Source: Vigna angularis (taxonomy: Eukaryota > Streptophyta > Magnoliopsida > Fabales > Fabaceae). From it: a DNA stretch of 64,000 nucleotides. The first letter of the stretch is position 1. Every line of letters starts with the position of its first letter. A program made the position numbers and the translations under genes. The DNA lies in NCBI RefSeq assembly GCF_016808095.1, contig NC_068973.1, positions 10,970,501-11,034,500 of the forward strand, written 5' to 3'. The notes beneath the pieces are model-generated. The model ran no database searches, was not told the DNA's origin, and saw only the letters and a program-made list of their open reading frames with translations. Shown one piece after another: positions 11,601-23,540 of the stretch.

Positions 11601-12693
11601 TAAAATTAAAAGAAAAACCCAAAGGTGCAAGTTGCGAAATAGAAATCAAATTCTTGCTAAAACTAGGAACATAAAAGGTCTTTTCTAAACATAAAACAAA
11701 ACCACTGCTTAAAACTAAGTTGCACGTCCCAATGGCTTCAACATGTGAACTCATCTTGCTTCCTGAATAGATGTGTTGTTCACTTCCCATCGGTTTCCTT
11801 AGATTTTCCATACCCTGCAAGGTATTAGAAACATGGATTGTAGAACTAGAATCAATCCACCATGTGTTATGATTAAAACTAGTCAAATTAGATTCATAAC
11901 AGACAAAAGCAAACAAGTTACCTTTCTTTTCCAGCCAATCCTTAAACTTTTGACATTCCTTCTTCATGTGTCCCTTCTTTTTACAAAAGAAACATCTAGA
12001 CTCCTTCTTAATAACTGGCTGAGCAGGAATCTTTCCCTTCTTATTAACTTGGTTCTTCTTGTTCTTAAACGAAGTGGTCAAGTTCACCTTCTCCCCTTCT
12101 TCAATCAAAAGCCTTTCTTCTTCTTGAACACACATGGTCAATAATTCATTAATAGACCATTTGTCCTTATGTGTGTTGTAAGAGATTTTAAAAGGAGCAT
12201 AATGGTGAGGCAAAGTGCACAAAATATAGTGCACTAGGAAAGAATCCGACATGGTAACTTCCAAAGCTTTTAGTTGAGCCACAATGTCCCTTATGCGCAT
12301 GATATGATCACGCACTCCTCTAATTCCAGTGAGCTTTAAGGATGAAAACTGCATTATAAGAGTGCTAGCAAGAGATTTATCAGATGTCGTAAACTGCTCA
12401 TCAATAGCCTTCAGTAAATCCTTGACATTCTCATACTGATCAACCGAACCCCGGATTCCAGCGGAAATATTGGTTTTTATGAACGTTACGGAGAGACGAT
12501 TTGACCTCTCCCATTTTTCATAAAGTTCAATGGCATCTGAAGTGCTAGTTTCAGTAATACCAGGTGGTTCAAGTTTTCTAATAGCATAGTCTATGTCCAT
12601 CCAGCCTAAATGAAGAAGAACTCTCTCCTTCCAAATCTTATAATTATCTCCTCTCAATTCGGGAATACCACACTTGATATCAGAAATATTCAC
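8647..12693 (-). pseudogene. copia gag-pol polyprotein of element A, one premature stop
   Basis: Gag, protease, integrase and reverse transcriptase/RNase H of a Ty1/copia element, which copies its RNA to DNA and inserts it. A single frame of about 1,348 codons is broken only by a TAA at 9463-9465, in a position that is CAA (Gln) in typical relatives, so only the last 260 residues are cut off. Visible in order: gag of the UBN2 type (1-200); CCHC zinc knuckle CFFCKKKGHMKKEC (234-247); protease active site; pre-integrase HHCC zinc site (about 421-455); integrase D481, D542 and E587; reverse transcriptase with YVDD (about 1035); RNase H with DSDYAG and the ENV-less C terminus. The protease triad, usually Asp-Ser/Thr-Gly, reads Asp-Ser-Ser (281-283), which should disable it. 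The start Met follows the leader with no earlier in-frame candidate. Confidence 0.93.
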
Positions 12694-13792
12694 AGATTGA
12701 GAAACTGCAAATTCAAATATTCATGTTCATTATCATAATTTGAGACTAAAATAAATATCATGTTTTACCAATGTAAAACATGTCTTTACCAATAAGTCTA
12801 TTAACATAAAAACTTGCCTGTGGGCTAAAGTCTTACTCAATTGGACTCATTTAACTTTATGATAAAACTATTAAATTATATTTCATTCCTAATTCCTATG
12901 GGAAAATTAAGAATTATAATTAATATTTTATCCTAATTAATTATACAAATGTAACAAAAATCTTGTGGGTATATTTCATCACACTATATATAATTAACTA
13001 CAATTAATGTTTTAATAAAGTGATCTTTATAATATAATTTAACTAATTAAAGATGCTGTGGCTACTCTCTAATTATTAAAAATTATATTTATCACTAAAC
13101 ATTAAATTATCTTTAGGTCTTATATTTAATCTAAATATAAGAATTATATTATAAATATAATTAATATTCAAAATTTATTATACTAATATAAAATATTAGT
13201 AAATATTCCACGCGCACTTTAATCCTAATAAAGTGTATAACATGCCTATAAAAGTGCCTAACATATATACAAATATATTAAGCATGTAACAGTAACATGA
13301 AAAGCAGCAAAATTCACTTTCAATCTAAATGTTCAATGCGCATAATTAAATGCCTATCAAACGTGCATATATCAGTAACCGTAAAGGACATCCAATAAAA
13401 TGTAATAATATATATTAAAATATATGTATGGAAAGCAATCAGTGTGCAGAGTGAAAAGACAATTCTGGATTAAAATCTGAATTAAAACCAGAAGCAGGAG
13501 CGTAACTTTCACTTCCAAACCTCCAGTGCACGTACGTATCCAACAGGTAAAGAAGAAAAATAAAAAATTGAAATATAGGTTTATGAAAGATACCCAAAAT
13601 CAAACGCAATGCCAAATGCCGTTTCAATCATCTTCAACCTTTCAGCATCAAAATTTTCACGGAAAATTTTGTAGAAAATTTCACCAAAAATTTCTTCTTT
13701 CTCCAATTTCAAAACAATTAATAAAATTGAAAACACAATACGCAAAGGAGTGAACCAAACAAGGCAGAGGATAAACATGTTCTGATACCAAA
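12694..13792 (-). other. leader and primer-binding site of element A
   Basis: On the minus strand TGGTATCAGA at 13790-13781 matches the initiator tRNA-Met primer site. The next 1.1 kb to the gag start is very AT-rich. The part 13092-13790 is repeated in inverse orientation at 7212-7926. Confidence 0.8.
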
Positions 13793-14081
13793 TGTAAAAA
13801 ACATGTTCATACAATTCATACTGAAGATTCAATAAATCTAAATATATCAAACAAGCACATTTAATCATATTCAGATTTATAAGAATAAAAGCGGAAGCAA
13901 AAAGACCAACCTCCAGCCATTGTTGTACGCTAGCCTAATTTCTGGTTTCTGAACCCTTGCTCTTAAAACACGATGGTGATGTATATATGAAGGAAAGAGT
14001 AGGCTCAGTGACCTGATATGAAATTTTCTGAAAAAGTCTGTATATCTCCAAAAACCATCACAGAGTATATAACGTTAAAAG
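13793..14081 (-). repeat. 5' LTR of element A, inner part
   Basis: This matches the 3' LTR of A with few differences (for example CTTAGTGACC against CTCAGTGACC). It is cut at AAAAG (14077-14081) by element B and continues at 23546. It ends with TG on the plus strand two bases from the primer site. Confidence 0.87.
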
Positions 14082-14290
14082 TGTTGGACCAGCAAAAGAA
14101 AGTATGCACCGAGTGGCAGAGAAAGAATAGAGAGAGAACAGGGAAAAACAAGTACTGAATGATGATGTTGTATTATTCAAAAAAAAATGTGAGAACCCGC
14201 ATGTCTGTTATATACAGATTACAATGACATCTGTTATGCTGTAGTAGTTACAGCTGTCTAACAGAATACAACTGACTTATACACCTAATA
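14082..14290 (-). repeat. 3' LTR of element B
   Basis: Read on the minus strand it starts TATTAGGTG after the purine tract and ends GGTCCAACA. It differs from the 5' LTR in one visible base (GGACC against GGACA near the outer end). Confidence 0.9.
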
Positions 14291-14297
14291 TTCCTCC

Positions 14298-16026
14298 TTA
14301 AGTCAGATGTCTAAGGGATACAACTCCTATGCTCTTTTTCAAAGAATCAAACCTATCTACCTTTAATGGTTTGGTAAATAAATCAGCCAACTGCACCTCA
14401 GTTTTGCAGTAGACTAGAGCAATCCTTTCCTTATTCACCATATCCCTTAGAAAGTGAAATTTAACTTCTATATGTTTACTTCTTCCATGACTAACAGGAT
14501 TCTTGGCTAGATTGATTGCTGAAATATTATCAATCTTCAACTGTATTGGCTTCTCCATAGGCATTTTCAATTCTTCCATCAATTCCTTAATCCAAACACC
14601 TTGACAAGTAGCAAAACTCCCAGCTATATACTCGGCTTCACAACTTGAGAGAGCCACCACCGGTTGCTTTTTTGAGCACCAGGAAATAGGAGCACCATTC
14701 AACATGAAGATATAGCCAGATGTGCTTTTCCTCTCAATCGGATCACCACCATAATCTGAATCCGTGTAGCCTGTTATCTCCATTGCAGTCTTCTTTCTTC
14801 CTCCAGGAAATAGAATTCCATAATCCAGTGTGTTTTTGATGTATCGTAGCACCCTCTTTGCAGCCTGCATATGTGATTGTTTCGGTTTGCTCATGAACCT
14901 ACTAATTATCCCCACACAAAATGCCAAGTCAGGTCTGCTGTTGCATAGAAACCGCAATGATCCAATGATTTGCTTAAACTTTGTTTCATCTGCATCTTCT
15001 TCAGACTCCTCCTTTATTAATTTCAGATTAGCCTCCATTGGACTACGTGCAGGGTTGCATTCCATCATATTGAATCTCTTCAACAGTTCTCCAGCATACT
15101 TCCTCTGATGTAGAATTAATCCAGTGGTTGTATATGTAAACTCCATTCCCAGAAAGTAACTCAACTTTCCTAAATCAGTCATCTCAAACTCTGCTTCCAT
15201 TACCTTCTTGAATTCATCAATATCCACTGGATTTGATCCAGTAACAAGCAAATCGTCTACATATAAGCAAATGATGATCAGATCCTCCACAGTCTCTCCC
15301 TTTACATATACACCATGCTCAACTGCACATCTACAGAATTTTTGATTGATTAAGTAGGAATCAATCCGCTTGTTCCAAGCTCTTGGAGCTTGTTTTAGCC
15401 CGTACAAAGCCTTCTGCAACCTATACACTTGATGTTCCTTCCCTTTATCAATGAAACCAGGTGGTTGCTGCACATACACCTCTTCTTCCAATGGTCCATG
15501 AAGAAATGCAGATTTAACATCAAGCTGGTATAATGACCATTCCCTTGCACAGGCCATTGCAATTACCAATCGGATTGTTTCTATTCGTGCCACTGGTGCA
15601 AATACTTCAGAGTAGTCTAGGCCTTGCTTTTGAAGAAAGCCCTTTGCCACAAGCCTTGCCTTGTGTTTTGAAATTGTTCCATCTGGGTTTAGTTTCTTCT
15701 TAAAAATCCACTTCACACCTATGCATTGCTTTCCAACAGGAAGATCTACTAACCTCCAGGTTGCATTCTTCTCTATAGATTTAATTTCTTCTTCCATTGC
15801 CTTACTCCAAACTGGCTGTTCCATAGCTTCCATCTCATTTAATGGTTCTGCTCCAGCCATTAATGCTATGTGCACCAGATTTCCTCCTTCGTCAATTTGA
15901 GTATCAGTGTATACTTCAAACTCAGAAAATCTTTGAGGAATTACCCTTTGCCTTTGCTGTCTCTGATTCACAGTGTGCTGAAATGAGTCATTGACTTCTG
16001 TGGTTTCTGTTTCTGGTTCTGTAGAC
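14298..16026 (-). CDS. reverse transcriptase/RNase H part of element B pol
   Basis: C-terminal half of a copia polyprotein, separated from its first half by element C. From the N terminus: a short variable linker; reverse transcriptase starting at about residue 50 (residues W and R of the ATWRLVDLP segment, then VKWIFKKKLNPDG); YVDD at about 253; connection region; RNase H with DSDYGGDPIERKSTSG and the ADLFTKPL segment near the end. No internal stop. The first ATG shown at 16028 is not the real start: with one copy of ATTGA removed, the frame joins that of 20868-23224 directly, so this was one protein before C arrived. Related to the fragment at 63038-64000. Confidence 0.93.
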
Positions 16027-16031
16027 ATTGA

Positions 16032-17004
16032 TGTTGGAACAATCGGTACCGTTATAGAGTCGCACAGCGGAATTAAAAACTTGAAAGAGAGTGGAAAGCG
16101 TGTTCGATCACAATTAAAATTAATTTGGTCCTTTTAGTAAAAATAATTTTCTTTGAGAAAATTTATCAAACAGTTGATATACGTAAAATAAAATGAGTGC
16201 AGGGAATAAGAAGAACAACACAGAATTTTTATCCTGGTTCGAATCAAAAGATTCTACGTCCAGTCGTTAATCACTATAAATAGTGATTAACCTTTTTCAC
16301 TAAAAATGGTTTAACAGATTACAACAAATAGTTAATAAAGCAGATAAATAAACCTTCCTTCGACGAACGAACCAGAAGAAGAACACTCTGCCAACTCGAA
16401 GAGAACCGCTCCGACTATCGACAAACGAAACGCGAGCTTCTCCTATTCACGAGACCAGGCAGAGCACCTTGCTAACTCGAAGAGAGCTTGCTCCGACAAT
16501 CGACACACGAAACGCGAGCCTCTCCTGTTCACGAGACCAAGCAAGGGAACTTGAACTATAGCTTCTGAGAACTTCCTCTGACAAACAGTATTCTGCTAGA
16601 GCTTCTGTTCAACAACATTTTTTTTTTTTATTTCTCCAAATCAAAATATATAGCCAAGTACACTGAATGCCAAAGGTTAGCTCCCAACTGCCATGAATAA
16701 TCGATTATTGTAAGTGATAATCGATTATTCAAGTCCGTTACAGGGTTTTCAAAATGTGATAATCGATTATATGAAGAGATAATCGATTATTCCTGTATGA
16801 CTTTGTGATAATCGATTATTGCCATTCCATAATCGATTATTGCAGTTAAAAATGCAAGTTTACAAGGTTTACAAGAATTTCCTACTACATTTAATTTCTA
16901 CAAATTGCTTTTAACTAATTCTAATATCTTCTTCAACTAAAACTTCTTGTAGCATCATCAAAACAAATTTCTTCAAGATTTACCAATACTCCTTATTGGT
17001 AACA
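16032..17004 (-). repeat. 3' LTR of element C (973 bp)
   Basis: On the plus strand it begins TGTTGGAAC and ends TTGGTAACA. At 16694-16842 it carries six copies of the palindrome ATAATCGATTAT, arranged as three close pairs. Confidence 0.93.
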
Positions 17005-18569
17005 ATCTCCCCCTTTTTGATGATGATCAAAAATTCAATTTTAAAAGCAAGTTTGGCTTACCTGCAAAACATACAAGCTAACAAACAACAACAAGGTTAG
17101 CAATACCTGTAATAATTTATACTTCTCCCCTTGTATTATTCTTCTCCCCCTTTTTGATCAGAAGCAAAAAGATCGGATGTTGAAGGCTCCCCCTAAATAT
17201 GATCTCCCCCTCAATTAATCAAAGGATGCATATAATCAAGAGATCATTTTATTTATGAAAATAAATATTACATTATAAGAAGAATGGACAAACTAGCCGT
17301 TTATGGTCGTTTATAGCCGTTATGGGATGCTCCAACGACTCTATTTTTGAACATGTCAGCGTGATAATCGATTATGGCTTGTGATAATCGATTATCAGTT
17401 CAATAATTACTGCCCAGAATTGCATGATAATCGATTATGCATAATGATAATCGATTATCTGCTCAAGATTTTCCAGAATTGATTTTAATGCATGAATAAT
17501 CGATTATGACTTGATGATAATCGATTATGAAGCGTTAAGTTTACGAAAAATGCAAAAATTTGCATAGATTTTGATTCTAAGATATGTCTAACACTCCAAC
17601 CTCTCTTCTAAGTTCATAAAGTAAAGATACCCCCTTAAATATGCAATTCAAATTTAACTTTTAGCATACTCAATTAACCCACAAAATCAACAACCATTTT
17701 TCAAACAATTAAGATATCAATGATTAAGCAACCAATTTATAAACTAAAATGAATGCAACAGTAGCTTAAATGGAAATTATCACAGCTGCTACAGGTTTGA
17801 TATGAAAGCATTTCAGCTAGCACAATCAGTTCAAAAAACTAACTTTGACAACACAATTTACAACTTTCAAAACAACAGCTATGATTCATGCACTCTCATA
17901 TCCCAATCTGTTCAACCCAATGAATTCAACTCTGCATATAAAACAACATATATAAAAATTAAAACATCAATATGCAGTAATCAGATTTAATTCAATAACA
18001 TTGTTTATCTTGGTTCAATGGATTTTATCCATGAAATATTGGCAAACCAGAATTTAAAACTGGAAAATTGACTCAAACAAGGAAATGTAGTTTTGACAAC
18101 TGCTTTTAAAGACTATTCTACAGTGATTTTCACAGTTTGTAATCAAGCTTTATGTGGAGCAAATCATAGCTCATATGGCATGCATATAAATAGATCTCCA
18201 CAGAAAACATCTTTGAAACGGAAATGCCAATTCAATCATCAAATAACTTAATTATCTAAAAATGCCAATGAAAATCTATCAACCAACTCATTTAAATGAA
18301 TATAACAATAATCAAATAATGGAAAATTAGAAAGATAACCAGAACAAAGTGCAATAACACAGTTCAAACAACACTTAGCTCAATCACATGGAGTTCGAAC
18401 CAAGGCTTTGAATGCCATTTGATGGATTCACTTCCTGCTCTTAGATCATTATTTCCGAAAGCATAATACCATGGATCTCTCCTCTCTTTTTGAGAACTTA
18501 ACCTGCAAAACCATCCAAGAGAGGTTTGGTGCCCATAATCTCATTTGGGTCCTCAGGGTTAGAGACAAA
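17005..18569 (-). other. non-coding interior of element C
   Basis: This should hold protease and pol in an autonomous relative but has no extended frame. The segment 17360-17530 carries six more ATAATCGATTAT palindromes, again in pairs. CT-rich tracts such as CTCCCCCTTTTTGAT recur at 17005-17215. The rest is AT-rich. Confidence 0.7.
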
Positions 18570-19850
18570 TTACTTTATAATGGGAATCCAAGCACATTTT
18601 CCATCAGGAACATCAAAATGTTTGATACTACATTTATTTGAAGTATGTCCTTTTTTCATACAATAGAAGCAACAAACACCATGCAGTTTGGTTTTTACAG
18701 TTGTTCCTTTTTCAACCCAAACTCTACGAGTTCTCTTAACTTTAGACTTTTTATGATGCACTTCTTTATTTCTAACATTGCTCCTTCTAAAAACATGTGA
18801 GACAGACTTGGTTGCTTTAGAAAGTAAATTTTCAAGTATGTCAATGTTAAACATATGACTTTTACAAGATAAACACTCAACAGGTTTTTCATTTGAATTA
18901 GATTCAGACAATTTTGTTTCAAGATTACTAACTTTGTTTCTTAATATGACTTCCTCATCTAATGCATTTTCATATTTCCATTTCAATTCTTTAAATTCCT
19001 TTTTCATATTTTTATAAGCAGCATTCAATGTTTCAGATTCATCAAGTAATTCAAGAAACGCCTTTTGTAAATCAAATTCATTAGATTCATAGCTAGAATT
19101 ACTTACTTGGCTTCCAGCATCATCAAAATTAGCTGTCAAACACAAGTTTATTTCTTCAACAGAATCACTTGAACTAGAGGTGGTTGATGCATTATCCTTC
19201 GAGGCAATGTGAACCTTCTTCTTCTTGTGAATTTTCTTTTCTTTTCTTTCTTTACTTCTTTTGTTGCTTGAACAGTCAGCTTTCAGATGGCCTCTTTCAC
19301 CACATCCATAACATTTGAAGCTTGAAGAGGAACCTTGATAGTCCTTCTTTTCCTTCAAGATTTTGCTTTCAGATGATTTATCGTTGGCCATCAAGCATAG
19401 ATTTTCTTGCTCATTAGAATCGCTTGAGCTTGAGGAGTTTAATGTAGACCATGAGTTCGAACAAGTCAACTTAGCCACATTCAATACTTCATCATGAGTG
19501 ACTCTTAAAAATTTCCACATTTCCTGAGCACTTTTATAAACAGATACTTTGAAAAAATCATCAATGGTTAGTGCAGATAAAATTATATTCCGAGCCTTAA
19601 TATCAAACTGAGCTCGTCTATTTTCTTCAGCAGTCCAATTAAAATAAGGTTTTTCAGTCTCTACACCATCAACAGTATTCATAGGAATATAAGGGCCATT
19701 TTGTACAGCTTCCCAGATACCTCTATCAACAGACCCCATAAAAATCTCCATTCTCACTTTCCAAAAAGCATAGTTATCACCAGTAAACAATGGAGGTCTG
19801 TTAATGGAAGCACCCTCAGCATATACATGGTTTTGATTGTGACCGGCCAT
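18570..19850 (-). CDS. Gag protein of element C (426 aa)
   Basis: Nucleocapsid-type Gag that would coat element RNA. It starts MAGHNQNH just inside the primer site. Residues 15-130 resemble the retrotransposon gag/UBN2 region (PPLFTGDNYAFWKVRME, then the IWEAV segment). A zinc knuckle CYGCGERGHLKADC is at about 180-193, followed by a Lys-rich stretch, two Ser-rich acidic stretches and a probable coiled coil (about 265-320). A second knuckle CCFYCMKKGHTSNKC lies near the C terminus. The part normally between UBN2 and the first knuckle looks shortened. Stops before any protease motif. The frame is intact, consistent with recent activity in trans. Confidence 0.88.
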   Translation of the reverse strand: MAGHNQNHVYAEGASINRPPLFTGDNYAFWKVRMEIFMGSVDRGIWEAVQNGPYIPMNTVDGVETEKPYFNWTAEENRRAQFDIKARNIILSALTIDDFFKVSVYKSAQEMWKFLRVTHDEVLNVAKLTCSNSWSTLNSSSSSDSNEQENLCLMANDKSSESKILKEKKDYQGSSSSFKCYGCGERGHLKADCSSNKRSKERKEKKIHKKKKVHIASKDNASTTSSSSDSVEEINLCLTANFDDAGSQVSNSSYESNEFDLQKAFLELLDESETLNAAYKNMKKEFKELKWKYENALDEEVILRNKVSNLETKLSESNSNEKPVECLSCKSHMFNIDILENLLSKATKSVSHVFRRSNVRNKEVHHKKSKVKRTRRVWVEKGTTVKTKLHGVCCFYCMKKGHTSNKCSIKHFDVPDGKCAWIPIIK

Positions 19851-19895
19851 TTTCGCAAATTTTGAAAAACTATCAAAGCAAGCTCTGATACCAAT

Positions 19896-20867
19896 TGTTG
19901 GAACAATCGGTACCGTTATAGAGTCGCACAGCGGAATTAAAAACTTGAAAGAGAGTGGAAAGCGTGTTCGATCACAATTAAAATTAATTTGGTCCTTTTA
20001 GTAAAAATAATTTTCTTTGAGAAAATTTATCAAACAGTTGATATACGTAAAATAAAATGAGTGCAGGGAATAAGAAGAACAACACAGAATTTTTATCCTG
20101 GTTCGAATCAAAAGATTCTACGTCCAGTCGTTAATCACTATAAATAGTGATTAACCTTTTTCACTAAAAATGGTTTAACAGATTACAACAAATAGTTAAT
20201 AAAGCAGATAAATAAACCTTCCTTCGACGAACGAACCGGAAGAAGAACACTCTGCCAACTCGAAGAGAACCGCTCCGACTATCGACAAACGAAACGCGAG
20301 CTTCTCCTATTCACGAGACCAGGCAGAGCACCTTGCTAACTCGAAGAGAGCTTGCTCCGACAATCGACACACGAAACGCGAGCCTCTCCTGTTCACGAGA
20401 CCAAGCAAGGGAACTTGAACTATAGCTTCTGAGAACTTCCTTTGACAAACAGTATTCTGCTAGAGCTTCTGTTCAACAACATTTTTTTTTTTATTTCTCC
20501 AAATCAAAATATATAGCCAAGTACACTGAATGCCAAAGGTTAGCTCCCAACTGCCATGAATAATCGATTATTGTAAGTGATAATCGATTATTCAAGTCCG
20601 TTACAGGGTTTTCAAAATGTGATAATCGATTATATGAAGAGATAATCGATTATTCCTGTATGACTTTGTGATAATCGATTATTGCCATTCCATAATCGAT
20701 TATTGCAGTTAAAAATGCAAGTTTACAAGGTTTACAAGAATTTCCTACTACATTTAATTTCTACAAATTGCTTTTAACTAATTCTAATATCTTCTTCAAC
20801 TAAAACTTCTTGTAGCATCATCAAAACAAATTTCTTCAAGATTTACCAATACTCCTTATTGGTAACA
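19896..20867 (-). repeat. 5' LTR of element C (972 bp)
   Basis: Near-identical to 16032-17004. Differences seen: CCAGAAG against CCGGAAG, CCTCTG against CCTTTG, and 12 against 11 T in one run. The six paired palindromes are preserved at 20561-20705. Confidence 0.93.
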
Positions 20868-23224
20868 ATTGAGTCATCAATAATTCCAGTCACCTTAGTC
20901 TTCTTCAAGCTGGATTGCATCTCATCCCAGTTCCAACTTTCTTTCTCAAGCACCATTACATCCCTGCTTAACACCATCTTCTCCTTGACTGGATCATATA
21001 GCTTGTAGGCACCAGTAGCATGATATCCAACAAATATCATTGCCTCACTCTTATCCTGAAGTTTGGTGCGTTTCTGGTCTGCTACATGGCTGTAAGCAAG
21101 TGAGCCAAACACCTTGAAATAGCTAACTACTGGCTTCTCTCCAGTCCAGACTTCTAGAGGCACTTTGCCTTCTAATCTCTTAGTTGGACACCTATTAAGA
21201 ATATGGACAGATGTAGACACAGCCTCTCCCCAAAAATGGCGTGGCATGTTTTTCTCCTTTAAGAGACATCTGGCCATGTTTACAATGGTTCTATTTCTTC
21301 TCTCCGCCAAACCATTATGTTGTGGTGTGTAAGGTGTTGTGATCTCGTGCACAATTCCACAAATCTGGCAATGTTTCTCAAAGGCACCAGAATTGTATTC
21401 TCCTCCTCCATCAGTGCGCAAAATCTTCAACTTCTTCCCACTCTCTCTTTCAGCATAGGCTTTGAATTTTATAAAGATGTCAAGAGCTTCACTCTTCACC
21501 TTGATCACATATATCCATAGCATCCTGCTGAATTCATCCACAAACGTTATGAAGTATTTATTTCCAGCCAACGTAGGTACCTCAAACGGTCCACAAATGT
21601 CAGAATGTACCACCTCCAAGTGATCTTTGGCTCTCATTCTGATCTGAGATTTGAATGGTTTCCTTGACTGCTTTCCAGCCAAACACGACTCACAAACACC
21701 GTCTGGAATTGTTATACTTGGAATTCCAGATACCATTTTCTGCTCACCAAGGTGTTTCAAGTCTTTGAAGTTTAAGTGGCCAAATCTTAGGTGCCAAGTC
21801 CAACTTTCATCCTCCTTCACAGCAGACATGCACTCCAAGTTTTCTACAGTATTCAAGTTAACCTGGAATGTTTTATTCTTTGAAATCTTGCACCGCAAGA
21901 TCAAGTTTTTGTTGTCATCATACAACTCCATCCTGTCACGGTTTCCCATCACAGCTGTGAATCCTTTCTCCACCAATTGTCCAACACTTAGCAAGTTACA
22001 TTTCATTTCTCGAACAAGCAGCACGTTGGTGATTCTTGCTTGTGAACCATTTTCCCTCCTGATAATCACATCTCCAATTCCTTCTACTTTCAAGACACTG
22101 TCATCAGCAACCTTCACCTTACTCTTCTTGGATTCATCAAGATTCACCAGCCATTCTTTGTGGTAGGTCATGTGATTCGAACATCCCGAATCTAAATACC
22201 ACATCTTATCTTGAGACTCAGAATTAGTTGCAGTCATGGTTACCATTAAGGTGATAGGTTCTGAGTCCGAGTCCTCTTGAGCTCGATAAGCCTCCTTGCT
22301 CTGGTGCTTTTTATGATTCCAGTTTTGATTTCCTTTGTTGGCATAACACTCATATGCAAAATGCCCAAATTTGTGACAATTGTAGCACTCTATACTCTTC
22401 TTGTCTTTCTTCTTTTGATACTTCTCCATACTGCCTTTATCTTCCACAGAATCTGATTCACCATTTTTATCATCATTTGATCTGTTGGGCTTCCAATTCC
22501 CCTTCTTTCCTTTCCATGTCTTCTGTTTTTTCTTTGCATCATTCTTTCCATGATGAACCTTCAAGGCTTGTTCATCAATCTTGACTGGATTTCTGTCAAA
22601 CATCCTCATCTCATGTGCTTTCAGAGAGCTTTGCAATTCCTCTATTTTCATCTTTTCCAGCTCTCTTGATTCTTCTATGGCCACAACTATGTAGTCAAAT
22701 TTCTGAGGTAAAGATCTCATGATCTTTTCAATCACCATTAGGTCCGTGATAGCCTCTCCACATCCCTTCATTTGATTGGTGATGGCAATCACTTTATCAA
22801 AATATTCTCTGATTTTGTCACCATCCAACATCTGCATCAATTCATACTGCCTTCTTAATGTCTGTAACTTGACCTTCTTTATTTTCTCTCCTCCAGTATG
22901 ACATCTAACAAGAATGCTCCAAGCTTCTCTCGCCGTCTTTGCATGTTGGATTTTTTCAAAATGCGCATCATCCACGCATTGGTGGATTAGAAACAATGCT
23001 TTATTATCCTTCTTTCTCTCCTCGGCTTTTCTCTCATCTGCCGCACCCGAAGGAATCTCTTGATAATCACCTTCGACAACCTCCTGCACATCTTGATATC
23101 GGAATAAAACCTGCATCTGTGTATTCCATCTACTCCAATTTTTCTCAGTAAGAATTGGTAGATTAGCAGATGAGATATCACTGCTGGCCATACTTCCCAC
23201 TTCCAATCTTTTACCAAGAAACAC
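20868..23224 (-). CDS. gag-protease-integrase part of element B
   Basis: N-terminal part of a copia polyprotein. Visible in order: gag of the UBN2 type (15-210, with [17 protein letters not shown] near the start); zinc knuckle [14 protein letters not shown] (about 281-294); protease with the intact active site DSGCS (about 346); pre-integrase HHCC region; integrase with [11 protein letters not shown] and GLAERRNRT carrying the D-D-E triad. The true B sequence ends at the ATTGA duplication (20868-20872); codons below that are C LTR sequence read through to a chance stop at 20843. No stop interrupts the B part. The start lies 108 bp inside the 5' LTR. Confidence 0.93.
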
Positions 23225-23331
23225 GGTCTTGATCTTCTTTATGCTTCAACCACCTTTCCGCCAAGCCTCCGCCAAGCTTTGATGATTTCTGAAGCTCCCA
23301 AGTTTGCAACCTGAGCTCTGGATACCAGTTC

Positions 23332-23540
23332 TGTTGGACAAGCAAAAGAAAGTATGCACCGAGTGGCAGAGAAAGAATAGAGAGAGAACAGGGAAAAACA
23401 AGTACTGAATGATGATGTTGTATTATTCAAAAAAAAATGTGAGAACCCGCATGTCTGTTATATACAGATTACAATGACATCTGTTATGCTGTAGTAGTTA
23501 CAGCTGTCTAACAGAATACAACTGACTTATACACCTAATA
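23332..23540 (-). repeat. 5' LTR of element B
   Basis: 209 bp, matching 14082-14290. The primer site lies immediately inside at about 23312-23330. Confidence 0.9.

Larger units (their letters stand above)
16032..20867 (-). mobile_element. copia element C (4,836 bp), gag-only, inserted in pol of B
   Basis: Long LTRs lie at 16032-17004 and 19896-20867, flanked by the target duplication ATTGA (16027-16031 and 20868-20872). The tRNA-iMet primer site TGGTATCAGAGC lies next to the right LTR, and a purine tract AAAAAGGGGGAGAT next to the left LTR. The interior has one gag gene and no protease, integrase or reverse transcriptase, so C must have moved with enzymes made elsewhere. The gag and purine tract resemble SIRE-type copia elements of legumes; that lineage is inference. 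The LTRs differ in two substitutions and one T-run length, so C is the youngest datable insertion here. Confidence 0.94.
14082..23540 (-). mobile_element. Ty1/copia element B, inserted in the 5' LTR of A and split by C
   Basis: Identical-length 209-bp LTRs lie at 14082-14290 and 23332-23540. The target duplication AAAAG is at 14077-14081 and 23541-23545. The primer site on the minus strand next to 23332 is a variant of the tRNA-iMet site (TGGTATCCAGAGC). The polypurine tract AAGGAGGAA precedes the 3' LTR. The LTRs begin TATTAGG rather than TG and end CA. I see one substitution between the two LTRs, so B is young. Minus C it is about 4.6 kb. Confidence 0.93.
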
